DNA of 64,000 nucleotides from positions 41,280 through 105,279 of the forward strand of contig JBHYFN010000010.1 of NCBI GenBank assembly GCA_051859505.1, written 5' to 3'. The stretch is from JAFIEN01 sp051859505 (GTDB taxonomy: Bacteria > Pseudomonadota > Alphaproteobacteria > Rhodobacterales > Rhodobacteraceae). Positions 35,032-43,630 of this stretch are shown here, one piece after another. Below the pieces are notes generated by a model. It was not told the DNA's origin. It made no database searches and worked only from the letters and a program-made list of their open reading frames with translations. Positions within the stretch are counted from its first letter, which is position 1. Each line of letters opens with the position of its first letter. The translations under genes were made by a program, and so were the position numbers.

Positions 35032-35609
35032 AGCGGTTTTCCCCAGAATTGCATGGGCTTTGGCGTCTCTTCGGTCTGGCCGAGGTCTTTCCAGCTGTAG
35101 CTGGCCGTCACGCCTTCCAGCCGCTCATAACCCCGCGCGCGCCAGAAGGCGTCAAGCGGGCGATAGCCCTCGGGCCGGGCCGGATGGTCGGCGGGGCGCT
35201 GTACGGCGCAGAAGGTGACATAGCTGCGCCCCAGCGCGCGGGCGTGATCCTCGCGGTGGTCAAAGAAGGCATGGCCCGCGCCCTGCCCGCGATATTCGGG
35301 CAGAAGCACGCTTTCGGCGCAGTAGAAGATCGTCGTCAGATCCCGGCCCGCGAAGGCCGCGCCGAATTCCTCTGCGTGATCCTCCATCGGCGTGCCGGTC
35401 GAGGCACCCACGATCCGCCCCCCGTCGAAGGCGCCGACCAGCACCGCGCGCGGCGTGTCGCGGTAGCTGGCAAGGTAGCGGCGCTCGTAATCGAGATCGC
35501 CGTCGTAGAGATAGGGAAAGTCCCGAAACACCCGGATGCGCAGCGCCGCCAGATCGTCAAGCGCGCCTTCGACCTCGGCGCCGCGCAGGATGCGGAATGT
35601 CAGGCTCAT
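35028..35609 (-). CDS. GNAT-family N-acetyltransferase
   Basis: 193 residues. The acetyl-CoA-binding motif A reads SVLLPEYRGQGAGHAFFDHRE (R-G-Q-G-A-G), preceded by strand IVGASTGTPM. ATGA overlaps join it to the genes on either side. A C-terminal ARGYERLEGVTASYSWKDL fits the amine-substrate side. Acceptor unknown; probably modifies or is coupled to the substrate of the downstream nitrilase-like enzyme. Confidence 0.83.
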   Translation of the reverse strand: MSLTFRILRGAEVEGALDDLAALRIRVFRDFPYLYDGDLDYERRYLASYRDTPRAVLVGAFDGGRIVGASTGTPMEDHAEEFGAAFAGRDLTTIFYCAESVLLPEYRGQGAGHAFFDHREDHARALGRSYVTFCAVQRPADHPARPEGYRPLDAFWRARGYERLEGVTASYSWKDLGQTEETPKPMQFWGKPL

Positions 35610-36007
35610 GACACCTGTTTAAGCCAGTCGGCCAGATTGTAATAGGTCGTCACGCGCGAAATCAGCCCGTCGCGGATGTCGAAGAAGGCCCCGCCGGGCA
35701 GGCGATAGGTCTGGCCCTTCGCCTCGGGCAGGCCGGGGTCGGTGGCAAGATAGGTGCCGTTCACGGTGAATTCCGCCGCCCCGCGCGTGCCACCCGCGGC
35801 CGAGAACAGGACCATGTCGGTCAGCTCCTCGCGGTAGCAGCGGGTCATATGGGCGTTGAATTCGGCGAAAGCCGCCTTGCCAAGGCGCACCTGCCCTTCG
35901 TTGACGTGATGGGCCAGATCCTCGGTCACGCAGGCCAGCATTCCATCGGTATCGCCCGCGTTGAAGGCGGCATAGTAGCGGGCAAGAATGTCGGTCGCGT
36001 CGGTCAT
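35606..36007 (-). CDS. NTF2/SnoaL-like small isomerase-fold protein
   Basis: 133 residues. Cone-shaped NTF2 fold indicated by ILARYYAAFNAGDTDGMLAC at the N-terminus and by RLPGGAFFDIRDGLISRVTTYYN at the C-terminus, as in SnoaL and ketosteroid-isomerase relatives. In-family functions vary. Overlaps both neighbours by 4 nt, so it belongs to the nitrilase/GNAT unit. Confidence 0.8.
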   Translation of the reverse strand: MTDATDILARYYAAFNAGDTDGMLACVTEDLAHHVNEGQVRLGKAAFAEFNAHMTRCYREELTDMVLFSAAGGTRGAAEFTVNGTYLATDPGLPEAKGQTYRLPGGAFFDIRDGLISRVTTYYNLADWLKQVS

Positions 36008-36510
36008 GTGGTCCCCTCGGGTTGCATGGCGCTGCGGGGAGGCCCCCAGCGCGCGGTCAGTCGGTCGATGATCATGTCGCGTGTCTTGCGGTAACTGGCA
36101 AGCCGTTCCTCGCGCGATTCTCCCAGCCCCGTCGGGTCGAGGATCGGCCAGTATTCCACGTCCAGATGGTAGAACCGCGTGAGATCCAGCGCGCGGCGCT
36201 GGCTGGCGGGCGAAAGCGCCAGGATCAGGTCGAAGGAGGACAGGTCATCGCCCCATTGCTCCATCGCGTCGAAGGACCGCACCCGGTGCCGTTCAAGCTC
36301 GACCCCGATCTCGCGGCAGACCGTCACGGCGAATCCGTCGATCTCGAGATCGTCCCTCACGCCGACGGACTGGATGTAACATTCCGTTCCGTAAAGCTTT
36401 TTCATGATCGCCTCGGCCATGGGCGAGCGGACGGCATTATGGTCGCAGCAAAACAGCACCGACTGCGGCAGAGGCTGGGGATGCGGGTCATGCCCCTCTG
36501 ACGCCGCCAC
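36004..36510 (-). CDS. Low-molecular-weight protein tyrosine phosphatase/arsenate-reductase-like
   Basis: 168 residues if started at GTG 36510, which lies 5 nt after the UPF0262 stop and has a GGGGTGAG stretch upstream. The P-loop reads LFCCDHNAVRSPMAE, i.e. C-x5-R-S of LMW-PTP enzymes, and the general-acid region is WPILDPTGLGES with D-P. It could dephosphorylate phosphotyrosine or act as an ArsC-type reductase; no ars gene is near, so phosphatase is preferred. Confidence 0.85.
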   Translation of the reverse strand: MAASEGHDPHPQPLPQSVLFCCDHNAVRSPMAEAIMKKLYGTECYIQSVGVRDDLEIDGFAVTVCREIGVELERHRVRSFDAMEQWGDDLSSFDLILALSPASQRRALDLTRFYHLDVEYWPILDPTGLGESREERLASYRKTRDMIIDRLTARWGPPRSAMQPEGTT

Positions 36511-36515
36511 CCCGC

Positions 36516-36995
36516 TCACCCCCCGAAATGCAGGACGCAGATCAGGGTGAACAGGCGCCGGGCGGTGTCGGTATCGACCTCGGCCTTGCCCTGAAGCCGC
36601 TCTTGCAGCACGCGGGCCCCTTCGTTGTGGATGCCGCGGCGGGCCATGTCGATCGTTTCGATCTGGCTGGGCGGCAGGGTCTTGACGGCGCTGAAATAGC
36701 TTTCGCAGATCTGGAAATAGTCCTTCACCACCTGCCGGAACGGCCCGAGCGAGAGGTGAAACTCGGCCGCCGGCCCTTGGTCCTCGGTGCGGATGTCGAA
36801 GACCAGCCGCCGGTCTCGGATCGACAGCGCAAGGCAATAGGGCCCGCCCGGCATCTCGCGCCCCTCGCGGGGGGGCAGGGCAAAGGCGTTGTGCTCCAGC
36901 AGGTCATAGATCGCGACCTTGCGCTCCTGCTCGATCTCGGGCGTGGGGGGCGGCAGGCCGCTGTCGTCAAGCGTGATGGCGATGATCCGGGTCAT
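36516..36995 (-). CDS. UPF0262 family protein
   Basis: 159 residues. Start at ATG 36995 overlaps the hisD stop by 4 nt. Conserved blocks: ITLDDSGLPPPTPEIEQERK near the N-terminus, FDIRTEDQGPAAEFHLSLGPFR, and IDMARRGIHNEGARVLQERL, which identify UPF0262. The family has no assigned function; it is almost always linked to hisD in this order of bacteria. Confidence 0.9.
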   Translation of the reverse strand: MTRIIAITLDDSGLPPPTPEIEQERKVAIYDLLEHNAFALPPREGREMPGGPYCLALSIRDRRLVFDIRTEDQGPAAEFHLSLGPFRQVVKDYFQICESYFSAVKTLPPSQIETIDMARRGIHNEGARVLQERLQGKAEVDTDTARRLFTLICVLHFGG

Positions 36996-38302
36996 GGCGC
37001 CCCCCGGTTCAGCCGGTCGAGCCGTGCGCGGACCGAAAGCCCGTGCGCCTGAAGGCTTTCGGATTGTGCGAGGCGTTCGGCGGCCGGGCCGATGGCGGCC
37101 AGCGCCTCGGGCGACATCTTCGCCAGCGTCGTGCGCTTGAGGAAATCCATCACCGACAAGCCGCTGGAAAACCGGGCCGAGCGGGCGGTGGGCAACACAT
37201 GGTTGGGGCCGCCGATATAGTCGCCGATGGCCTCGGGCGTCCAATGGCCCAGGAAGATCGCGCCGGCATGGGTGATCCGGGCGGCCAGAGCCTCGGGATC
37301 GGCCACGCAAAGCTCCAGATGTTCGGGCGCGATGCGGTCGGACAGGGCTGCCGCCTCGTCCAGATCGCGCACGGTGATGACCGCGCCGAAGTCGCGCCAG
37401 CTGGCCCCGGCGATGGCGCGGCGGTCGAGCGTTTCCAGCCGCCGCTCTACCGCCTCGGCCACCGCCCGGCCAAAGGCGGGGTCGGTCGTGATCAGCAGGC
37501 TTTGCGCGCTTTCGTCATGTTCGGCCTGACTCAGAAGGTCGAGCGCGATCCAGTCGGGATCGTTGTCCCCGTCCGCGATCACGAGGATCTCGGACGGCCC
37601 CGCGATCATGTCGATGCCCACCTTGCCAAAGACCCGCCGCTTGGCGGCGGCCACATAGGCATTGCCCGGCCCGGTGATCTTGTCCACCGGCGGGATGGTC
37701 GCCGTGCCATAGGCGAGCGCGGCAATCGCCTGCGCGCCGCCGATGCGATAGACCTCGTCCACCCCGGCGATACGGGCCGCCAGCAAAACCAAGGGGTTGC
37801 AGATCCCGTCCGGCGTGGGCACGCAGATCGCGAGCCGCCCGACGCCCGCGACCTTGGCGGGAATGGCATTCATCAGCACCGAGGAGGGATAGGAGGCCAG
37901 CCCCCCCGGCACATAAAGGCCCGCCGCCGAAACAGCCGTCCAGCGCCAGCCGAGGGTTGCGCCGGCGGCATCGGTCCAGCTGGCATCCTCGGGCATCTGG
38001 CGGGCGTGATAGCTGCGGATGCGCTCGGCCGCCAGTTCCAGCGCGGCGCGGTCTTCGGGGGCGACCTTCGCGCATTCGGCGTCAAGCTCGGCGGCCGTGA
38101 AGCGCAGCGTTTCGGGGGTCAGGGCCAGCCGGTCGAACCGCTCGGTCAGCTCGATCACCGACCTGTCGCCCCGCGCCCGCACATCGGCGATGATCGCGGC
38201 GACGGTGGCATCGACATCGGGGCTGTCTTCGCGCTTCATGCCCAGAAGGGCGGCGAAGGCGGCCTCGAACCCGGTGTCGCGGCTGTCGAGCATCTGGGGC
38301 AT
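36992..38302 (-). CDS. hisD: Histidinol dehydrogenase
   Basis: 436 residues. Family blocks: VSAAGLYVPGGLASYPSSVLMN, DKITGPGNAYVAAAKR, GIDMIAGPSEILVIAD, AQAEHD-like LLSQAEHDESAQ and IAPEHLEL, including zinc-binding and catalytic Glu/His residues. Catalyses the last two steps of histidine synthesis with NAD. It is separated from the DUF2948 gene by 45 nt and leads the UPF0262 - phosphatase chain. Confidence 0.96.
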   Translation of the reverse strand: MPQMLDSRDTGFEAAFAALLGMKREDSPDVDATVAAIIADVRARGDRSVIELTERFDRLALTPETLRFTAAELDAECAKVAPEDRAALELAAERIRSYHARQMPEDASWTDAAGATLGWRWTAVSAAGLYVPGGLASYPSSVLMNAIPAKVAGVGRLAICVPTPDGICNPLVLLAARIAGVDEVYRIGGAQAIAALAYGTATIPPVDKITGPGNAYVAAAKRRVFGKVGIDMIAGPSEILVIADGDNDPDWIALDLLSQAEHDESAQSLLITTDPAFGRAVAEAVERRLETLDRRAIAGASWRDFGAVITVRDLDEAAALSDRIAPEHLELCVADPEALAARITHAGAIFLGHWTPEAIGDYIGGPNHVLPTARSARFSSGLSVMDFLKRTTLAKMSPEALAAIGPAAERLAQSESLQAHGLSVRARLDRLNRGAP

Positions 38303-38347
38303 GGCGGGCTCCTTTCGACGCCGACATAGCGGGCCGGGCGCGCCGCT

Positions 38348-38815
38348 TCAATCGCCGTGCTGCGGTCTTTGCCCCGAGGGCGCGACATAGGGCCGGGTCA
38401 CGTCGCGCAGCATCACCTCCAGCGCCTCGACGGTGATCGCGACCTCTGCATCCCCCGCCATGGTCAGAAGAAGGCGCCCGGCGCCATCCTCTCCCGGTTC
38501 CCACGACATGGACAAAAGCGACAGGATCAGATCCCTGTCCCGCGGATCAAGGCCCTGGGATTGCACTTTCTCAACATCTTCGAAGCTCAGGACCGATTGC
38601 ACCCGCTCCGGCTCGGCGCGGGGGCCGTCTTCCCAGCGAAACCGGTTGAGAAGGATCGCAAAGCGCCGTTGCCGCCGCAGCCAGCGCATTTCGGTGACCG
38701 GAAACACCGCATCCTGCACCAGGGCCGAGATCACCGGCAGGTCATCGGCCTCGATCGCCCGCAGCCGCAGGGGCCGCTCCGCCCCATCCTCGAAGCGGGC
38801 GTCGCCGGTGGTCAT
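38348..38815 (-). CDS. DUF2948 family protein
   Basis: 155 residues. Recognised by LRLRAIEADDLPVISALVQDA, then EMRWLRRQRRFAILLNRFRWED and the C-terminal MLRDVTRPYVAPSG. No known function. Its start overlaps the murA stop (ATGA), placing it between murA and hisD as in other Rhodobacterales genomes. Confidence 0.88.
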   Translation of the reverse strand: MTTGDARFEDGAERPLRLRAIEADDLPVISALVQDAVFPVTEMRWLRRQRRFAILLNRFRWEDGPRAEPERVQSVLSFEDVEKVQSQGLDPRDRDLILSLLSMSWEPGEDGAGRLLLTMAGDAEVAITVEALEVMLRDVTRPYVAPSGQRPQHGD

Positions 38816-40080
38816 TCGCCCCGGACCCTTTCGATCCGCGCGCCCACCGCGCCCAGCTTTTCCTCGACCCGCTCATAGCCGCGGTCAAGATGATAGACCC
38901 GGTTCACCGTGGTCTCTCCCTCGGCCGCAAGCCCGGCCAGGATGAGCGAGACCGAGGCCCGCAGATCCGTCGCCATCACCGGCGCGCCCTTGAGGCGGTC
39001 CACCCCCGTCACCCGCGCCGTGCCGCCCGTCACCTCGATCTGCGCGCCCATGCGCATCAGTTCGGGCGCATGCATGAAGCGGTTTTCGAAAATCCGCTCT
39101 TCCAGCGTGCTGGTGCCCTCGGCGATCGAGAGCATGGCCATCATCTGGGCCTGAAGATCGGTCGGAAAGCCCGGGAAAGGCGCGGTTTCCACATCCACGG
39201 CGCGCGGCCGGTCGCCCCGCAGACGCACCTTGAGGCCGGCCTCGGTTTCGGTCACGTCGATCCCGGCGGCATCGAGCCGTTCGGCAAAGGCCTCGACCAG
39301 CGCCAGCCGCCCGCCCAGGCATTCGATCTCGCCCCCGGCAAAGACCGGGGCGAGCATGTAGGTGCCCAATTCGATCCGGTCGGTCACGACGGGATGGGTC
39401 GCGCCATGCAGCCGGTCGACGCCCTGGATCGTGATCGTCGAGCTACCTTCGCCCTCGATCTGGGCGCCCATCTTGCGCAGGCATTGCGCCAGATCGACGA
39501 TCTCGGGTTCGCGCGCGGCGTTTTCGATCACCGTGGTGCCCTTGGCCAGCGTCGCGGCCATCAGCACATTCTCGGTCGCGCCGACGCTGGCAAAGCGCAG
39601 GGCCACCCGCGCCCCCCGCAGCCCGCCGCGCGCCACGGCATGCAGATAGCCGTCGCGCAGCTCGATCTCGGCGCCCATCGCCTCGAGCGCGGTGATGTGG
39701 ATGTCCATCGGCCGCGCCCCGATGGCACAGCCGCCGGGCAGCGACACGACCGCCTGCCCCTCGCGCGCCAGAAGCGGGCCAAGGACGAGGTTCGAGGCGC
39801 GCATCTTGCGCACGATCTCGTAATCGGCGGTGGTCGAGGTCAGCCCGTGCGACGACAGCGCCAGCACCTGCCCATCCGCCATCGAGGCCACCTCGGCCCC
39901 GAGCGATTCCAGCAGCGAGGTCATGGTCTGGATGTCGGAGAGGCGCGGCGCATTGGTCAGCGTCAACGGCTCGTCCGACAGAAGCGTGGCGGGCATCAGC
40001 GTCAGGCAGGCGTTCTTGGCCCCGGCAATCGCGATCCGGCCGCTGAGGGGGCTGCCCCCGGTGACGACGATCCGGTCCAT
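38812..40080 (-). CDS. murA: UDP-N-acetylglucosamine 1-carboxyvinyltransferase
   Basis: 422 residues, standard length. Motifs: GGSPLSGRIAIAGAKNACL at the start and LPGGCAIGARPMDIH, where the family's nucleophile Cys is in the G-C-A-I-G-x-R loop (fosfomycin target). C-terminal domain contains TDLQAQMMAMLSIAEGTS. First committed step of peptidoglycan synthesis in the cytoplasm. Coupled by TGATG to a small upstream gene. Confidence 0.97.
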   Translation of the reverse strand: MDRIVVTGGSPLSGRIAIAGAKNACLTLMPATLLSDEPLTLTNAPRLSDIQTMTSLLESLGAEVASMADGQVLALSSHGLTSTTADYEIVRKMRASNLVLGPLLAREGQAVVSLPGGCAIGARPMDIHITALEAMGAEIELRDGYLHAVARGGLRGARVALRFASVGATENVLMAATLAKGTTVIENAAREPEIVDLAQCLRKMGAQIEGEGSSTITIQGVDRLHGATHPVVTDRIELGTYMLAPVFAGGEIECLGGRLALVEAFAERLDAAGIDVTETEAGLKVRLRGDRPRAVDVETAPFPGFPTDLQAQMMAMLSIAEGTSTLEERIFENRFMHAPELMRMGAQIEVTGGTARVTGVDRLKGAPVMATDLRASVSLILAGLAAEGETTVNRVYHLDRGYERVEEKLGAVGARIERVRGE

Positions 40081-40253
40081 CAGCCCGCGCTGTCCTTGGT
40101 GCCGTCGTCAGCCGCGGCGGGGGTGTCGGCCCCTGCCTCGGGCTTGCGTGCCTTTGCCTGCGCCTTGCGCCGGGCGATATTGGACTGCAGCGCGGCTTTC
40201 AGCCGGGCTTGCCTGTCCTGATCCTTCGGGATGTCCTGACGGGGTGTTTTCAT
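40080..40253 (-). CDS. Small hypothetical protein upstream of murA
   Basis: 57 residues starting MKTPRQDIPKDQDRQARLKA and continuing with a basic helix (SNIARRKAQAKARK) and an acidic-neutral tail. No family name. Its stop and the murA start share a base, strongly suggesting a real translated gene. The short basic amphipathic helix could bind RNA or an anionic surface; this is a guess. Confidence 0.75.
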   Translation of the reverse strand: MKTPRQDIPKDQDRQARLKAALQSNIARRKAQAKARKPEAGADTPAAADDGTKDSAG

Positions 40254-40393
40254 CGGCCGACCAATAGCCCCCGGGCGTGCCCGCGTCCAGTGCTGACAGG
40301 AAGGTGACCGTCCCCCTGCCCGATCCAGGCTTGCGGCCCGGGGACGAACGGGGCGAAGCTGGGGCGGTATGGGTCACGAGGAAGGATCGGGTG

Positions 40394-41065
40394 ATGCGGG
40401 GAAACCGGCTTGCGGGCGCCGCTCTGGCGGCTGTGCTGATGACTGCGGGCACGGTTGCGGCCGAGGGGTTGCCGGGGCTGCCGGGGCTGCAGAACGGGGA
40501 TCTGGTCTTTCAAGGCTCGCAAAGCGGGCAATCGGCGGCCATTCTTGCCGCCACGGGCCATCCCTTCACGCATATGGGCCTGCTTCGGATCGACGGCGAC
40601 AGGATCCTTGTCGTCGAGGCCTGGAGCGAGGTGATGGCAACCCCCTTCGACACATGGATCGCCCGCGATCCGGGCCGGCAGGTGGCGATCTACCGTGACC
40701 CGACCCTGACCGCCGATGAGGGCCTGCGGGTTGTGGAAGCGGCCGAGCGCCTGAAGGGCCGGCCCTATGACATCTTCTTTCGCTTCGGCGAGGAGGCGAT
40801 CTATTGCAGCGAACTGGCCTGGATCGCCTATGCCGCCATCGGGCGCGAGATCGGCGCGGTCGAACGGCTGGGCGATCTGAACATCGGGGACGCGCGGGTG
40901 CAGGGGTTGATCGAGGCCCGCTGGGACCGCGATCCCGATTGCGCGGCGGGGGCCAGCGACCTTGCCGGATGCCTGTCGATCCTGAGGGAGCGCGAACTGG
41001 TCACACCCGCCTCGATCGCGCTGGACCCGCAGCTTGAGCTGGTCTTTTCGAGCTTTCCCGACTGA
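40394..41065 (+). CDS. Exported NlpC/P60-like cysteine peptidase (YiiX/YebB family)
   Basis: 223 residues from ATG 40394 (GAGGAAGG upstream). Signal peptide residues 1-23 (AAVLMTAGTVAAEG). The catalytic pair of the permuted NlpC/P60 fold is His in HPFTHMGLLRID and Cys in EEAIYCSELAWIAY. Orthologs of the YiiX type are thought to act on lipid- or peptide-linked amide bonds in the envelope. Stands alone on the plus strand. Confidence 0.82.
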   Translation: MRGNRLAGAALAAVLMTAGTVAAEGLPGLPGLQNGDLVFQGSQSGQSAAILAATGHPFTHMGLLRIDGDRILVVEAWSEVMATPFDTWIARDPGRQVAIYRDPTLTADEGLRVVEAAERLKGRPYDIFFRFGEEAIYCSELAWIAYAAIGREIGAVERLGDLNIGDARVQGLIEARWDRDPDCAAGASDLAGCLSILRERELVTPASIALDPQLELVFSSFPD

Positions 41066-41129
41066 TCCCTGTCAGCGCTGGATCGGGGGCCAGGTCAGGA
41101 GCCGGGTCGGCGCCCGAATGGGGGCAAGA

Positions 41130-42131
41130 TCACCCCTCCCCCGTTCGGATCCAGGCGATGGCATTGTCCATGATCGCGCGGCCGGTTTCGGTCAGATCGC
41201 CATCGGCCTCGACCACCGAAAGCCCCTTCTCGAAATTGCTCCGGTCCTTGGCGGCTTCCTTGCGGGCCTGTGCGGCCTCGGCCTCGGTCAGCACGCCGCT
41301 ATCGGCCAGCCGCTCCATCGCATAGGCCATCCGCGCCGAGACGAAGGTCGCGTGATAGATGCCGTCCATCGGCCGGGGATCGGCGCGCAGCGGCGAGGCA
41401 TAGCGCTGATGATCGGGGTTGAGCACCAGCGGCTCATGCACCGTCAGCCCGAACAGCAGGCTGTGCCCGGCCTCATGGGCCAGCACCTCGGCCACGGCAA
41501 GCGGGGTGCGGTGATGCTTGGGGTTCAGCAGCAGCAGGCCCCAGAACTGGAAATGCGAGGCGCCGTCGAACTCGGTCCTGGCGCCGGGCGGGGCCTGGGC
41601 AAAGAGGAAGCGCGACAGGATCGCCTCGATCTCTCCGGCCAGATCGGGCACGCCGGCGCGCAGAAGGGCAAGACCGTCCTGAACCAGAGGCCAGAAGGCA
41701 TCCGCGGCCTCGGGCGTGATCGGATGGAACTTCTCGGAGTCTTCGCCCATCCGCAGATCAAGGATCTCGTCGATCAGGCCGGCATGGCCACGCGCGGCAT
41801 GGCTCAGCCCCTCGGCCCGCGCCCCGATCGGGGCCAGGCGGCGGGCGGCGACAAGCGCCTCTTCGGGGCGGTCGCGCAGAAGGTTCTCGCCCAGATGGTA
41901 GTACAGCCCGAAAGCCTCGGGCGGCAGATGCGCGCCCTTGGCAAGAAGGCCGAGGGGCGCCTGCAGAAGCTCGGTGATCTCGGGCAGCGGGTCGGCGCAG
42001 GCCTCGGCGATATGGTCGAGGCTGGACCACAGGCCCATCCGCGCCGTCTCGTCCGCGGCATGGCCCCGGGCGGGATCGGGCAGAAAGCCGTGATGCGGCG
42101 CGGGGACGGATGTTTCCGGCTGAACTGTCAA
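41130..42131 (-). CDS. HExxH-type putative peptide-modifying oxygenase (TIGR04267-like, alpha-ketoglutarate-dependent hydroxylase)
   Basis: 333 residues from a TTG start at 42131 with GGAGG nine bases upstream. His219-Glu220-Ala-Gly-His223 (VLAHEAGHSLL) is followed by RADPRPMDGIYHATFV, whose His260 is the expected third metal ligand and Arg residues the co-substrate contacts. This RADPRP-x-x-G-x-x-H block is the signature of the HExxH peptide-modification family, members of which are iron/2-oxoglutarate beta-hydroxylases of ribosomal peptides. It lies 111 nt downstream of a 52-residue peptide gene on the same strand. A metalloprotease is the alternative, but the rest of the protein does not resemble one. 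Confidence 0.8.
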   Translation of the reverse strand: MTVQPETSVPAPHHGFLPDPARGHAADETARMGLWSSLDHIAEACADPLPEITELLQAPLGLLAKGAHLPPEAFGLYYHLGENLLRDRPEEALVAARRLAPIGARAEGLSHAARGHAGLIDEILDLRMGEDSEKFHPITPEAADAFWPLVQDGLALLRAGVPDLAGEIEAILSRFLFAQAPPGARTEFDGASHFQFWGLLLLNPKHHRTPLAVAEVLAHEAGHSLLFGLTVHEPLVLNPDHQRYASPLRADPRPMDGIYHATFVSARMAYAMERLADSGVLTEAEAAQARKEAAKDRSNFEKGLSVVEADGDLTETGRAIMDNAIAWIRTGEG

Positions 42132-42154
42132 GATAGAATGCCTCCGATTTCGAC

Positions 42155-42175
42155 GGCGCCTTCCGGGCAGGCGCC
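42155..42175 (-). terminator. Hairpin between peptide gene and HExxH gene
   Basis: GGCGCC at 42155-42160 and GGCGCC at 42170-42175 are self-complementary arms around a 9-nt loop in the 111-nt gap. No T-run. A leaky attenuator here would give more peptide than enzyme mRNA, as is common in peptide-natural-product operons. Confidence 0.45.
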
Positions 42176-42242
42176 TACGCCTCGACGGTCAGCCAGGACG
42201 ATGACCGGGCCGCCTTGCCAGATGGGGCCGAAACGCAAGGCC

Positions 42243-42401
42243 TCAGCGCGGTTCGTCGTCGTCCTTCGACGCTCCGTTCTTTAGCCCGGTCTTGATGCCC
42301 AGCTTGTCACCAAGCGCCGACGGCGTTGTGATCCCGGCCTCGGGGCCCATCGACGAAACAAGGCGAAAGCCCATCAGCTTGTCAGTTGAGAGACGTGTCA
42401 T
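42243..42401 (-). CDS. Small precursor-like peptide A (DKLMGFRL motif)
   Basis: 52 residues: starts MTRLSTDKLMGFRLVSSMGP, continues with a Gly/Lys-spaced part (GDKLGIKTGLKNG) and ends SKDDDEPR. AGAGGA lies six bases before the ATG. It is the first gene of the transcript that continues to the HExxH enzyme. The D-K-L-M-G-F-R-L block matches D-D-L-M-G-F-R-I of a second small peptide at 43777-43932 although the remaining residues differ, which is what leader peptides with a shared recognition element look like. Candidate modification residues are the C-terminal Asp run, Thr/Ser and Lys. Function is inferred. Confidence 0.7.
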   Translation of the reverse strand: MTRLSTDKLMGFRLVSSMGPEAGITTPSALGDKLGIKTGLKNGASKDDDEPR

Positions 42402-42571
42402 GGCAGATCCTCTGTTGAAATCGCGTCGCGAAAAACTCTCTGTCCTTGGTCAAATGGCATCCAGCGCGGCCTGCGAAAACCATCAAACCACTGGCACCCA
42501 AGCCCCGAGCTTGAAGCTGCACCACTTGTGGCATACCACCGGACGGATATTCCAGAGCTTTCCGTTCGTTG
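42402..42571. promoter_or_regulatory. Divergent promoter region, peptide A operon / ATP-grasp gene
   Basis: 170 bp, clearly more AT-rich than its surroundings. Holds a CCACTTGTGG palindrome (42522-42531) and AGCTTGAAGCT (42508-42518), both candidate regulator sites. No regulator gene is adjacent. Confidence 0.4.
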
Positions 42572-43582
42572 ATGCGAAAACACCTCGAGGCGACCCTTTT
42601 CAATCTGCTCAACCGCCATGACCGGCGGGTCACCTTCGTCATGTCGCATGACCACCGCTATACCGCCCGCGCGCTTCTGGGTCCGCTGGCCGCGCGGCAG
42701 GTGCAGCTTGACTGCCTGTCCTATGAGCGTCTTTTCGCCCTGTCCCGCATCGGAAGGGGCAGCTTCATCTTCACCGATTTCGACCGCCTCTCCCCGATGG
42801 AGGTCGAGGTGGCGCGGCGGTTGTTCCATCGGCTCAGGGCTGAGGGGGTTGCCGTGCTGAACGATCCCGGTCAGTTCCGGCCGCGTCATGCCATGCTGGC
42901 CATGCTCGAAAGGCGCGGGATGAACCGGATCAGCATCTGGTGGCCCGCCGCCGGAGAGATGCCGGACCGCTTTCCGGTGCTCTTGCGCACCCTCGCCGCC
43001 CATCGCGGCCCGATCGGCGATCTGTGCACCAGCGCGGAAGAGGCCGAGGCCGCGCTGGAACGGGCTCTGGCGCAGGGGCGCGTCCTGGCCGATCTTGCCT
43101 TCCTGACCTTCGCCGCCGAGCCGAATGCCGATGGTGTCTGGCAAAAGCACGCCGCCTTCCGGCTGGGCGATACGATCGTGCGCGCCAATACCGTCAATGA
43201 TGCGGGCTGGATGGTCAAGACGGGCACCCGCGGCATCGCCTCGCCCGAGGTCTATGCGCAAGAGCTGGCCGAGATGTCGGACTACCCGCACCGCGACTAT
43301 GTGATGGGGATGTTCCAGGCGGTCGGCATCGACTACGGGCGGATCGATTTCGCCATCGTGGAGGGCCGCCCCACCACCTATGAGATCAACTCGAACCCCT
43401 TTGTTCCGGGCGCTGGATCCCACCCCGACCCCTCGCGCGCGCAGACGCAACGGATGGTGCTTGACCAGCTGGCCGATGCCATCGCCGCCTTCGCCTCAAG
43501 CCGGAAGGGCCCGTGGATCGACCTCCTCCCCGGGGTCAAGCGCCGCGTGACGCGCGACCGGAAGGTGCTGCGGCGGTTGTGA
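42572..43582 (+). CDS. ATP-grasp fold protein, possible peptide ligase
   Basis: 336 residues from ATG 42572 (weak ribosome site; an in-frame TTG is directly upstream). C-terminal ATP-grasp core GIDYGRIDFAIVEGRPTTYEINSNP has the metal-binding Asp259, Glu271 and Asn273. An earlier FPVLLRTLAAHRGP block (about 134-147) matches the nucleotide-binding strand of this group. The N-terminal 120 residues form a preATP-grasp-like region. It is divergent from the peptide A/HExxH unit and convergent with peptide B. ATP-grasp enzymes ligate carboxylates to amines or hydroxyls, and in graspetides they recognise a helical leader motif, so a peptide substrate is plausible but unproved. Confidence 0.75.
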   Translation: MRKHLEATLFNLLNRHDRRVTFVMSHDHRYTARALLGPLAARQVQLDCLSYERLFALSRIGRGSFIFTDFDRLSPMEVEVARRLFHRLRAEGVAVLNDPGQFRPRHAMLAMLERRGMNRISIWWPAAGEMPDRFPVLLRTLAAHRGPIGDLCTSAEEAEAALERALAQGRVLADLAFLTFAAEPNADGVWQKHAAFRLGDTIVRANTVNDAGWMVKTGTRGIASPEVYAQELAEMSDYPHRDYVMGMFQAVGIDYGRIDFAIVEGRPTTYEINSNPFVPGAGSHPDPSRAQTQRMVLDQLADAIAAFASSRKGPWIDLLPGVKRRVTRDRKVLRRL

Positions 43583-43630
43583 GGGGCCGCGGTTATCAAG
43601 GGTCCGAGGGTGTGAAGGGCTCATGCTCCC

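Noticed and set aside
41130..42131. HExxH protein as an ordinary zinc protease
   Set aside because: No protease family features besides HExxH; the RADPRP-x-x-G-x-x-H block and the adjacent small peptide fit the peptide-hydroxylase family better.
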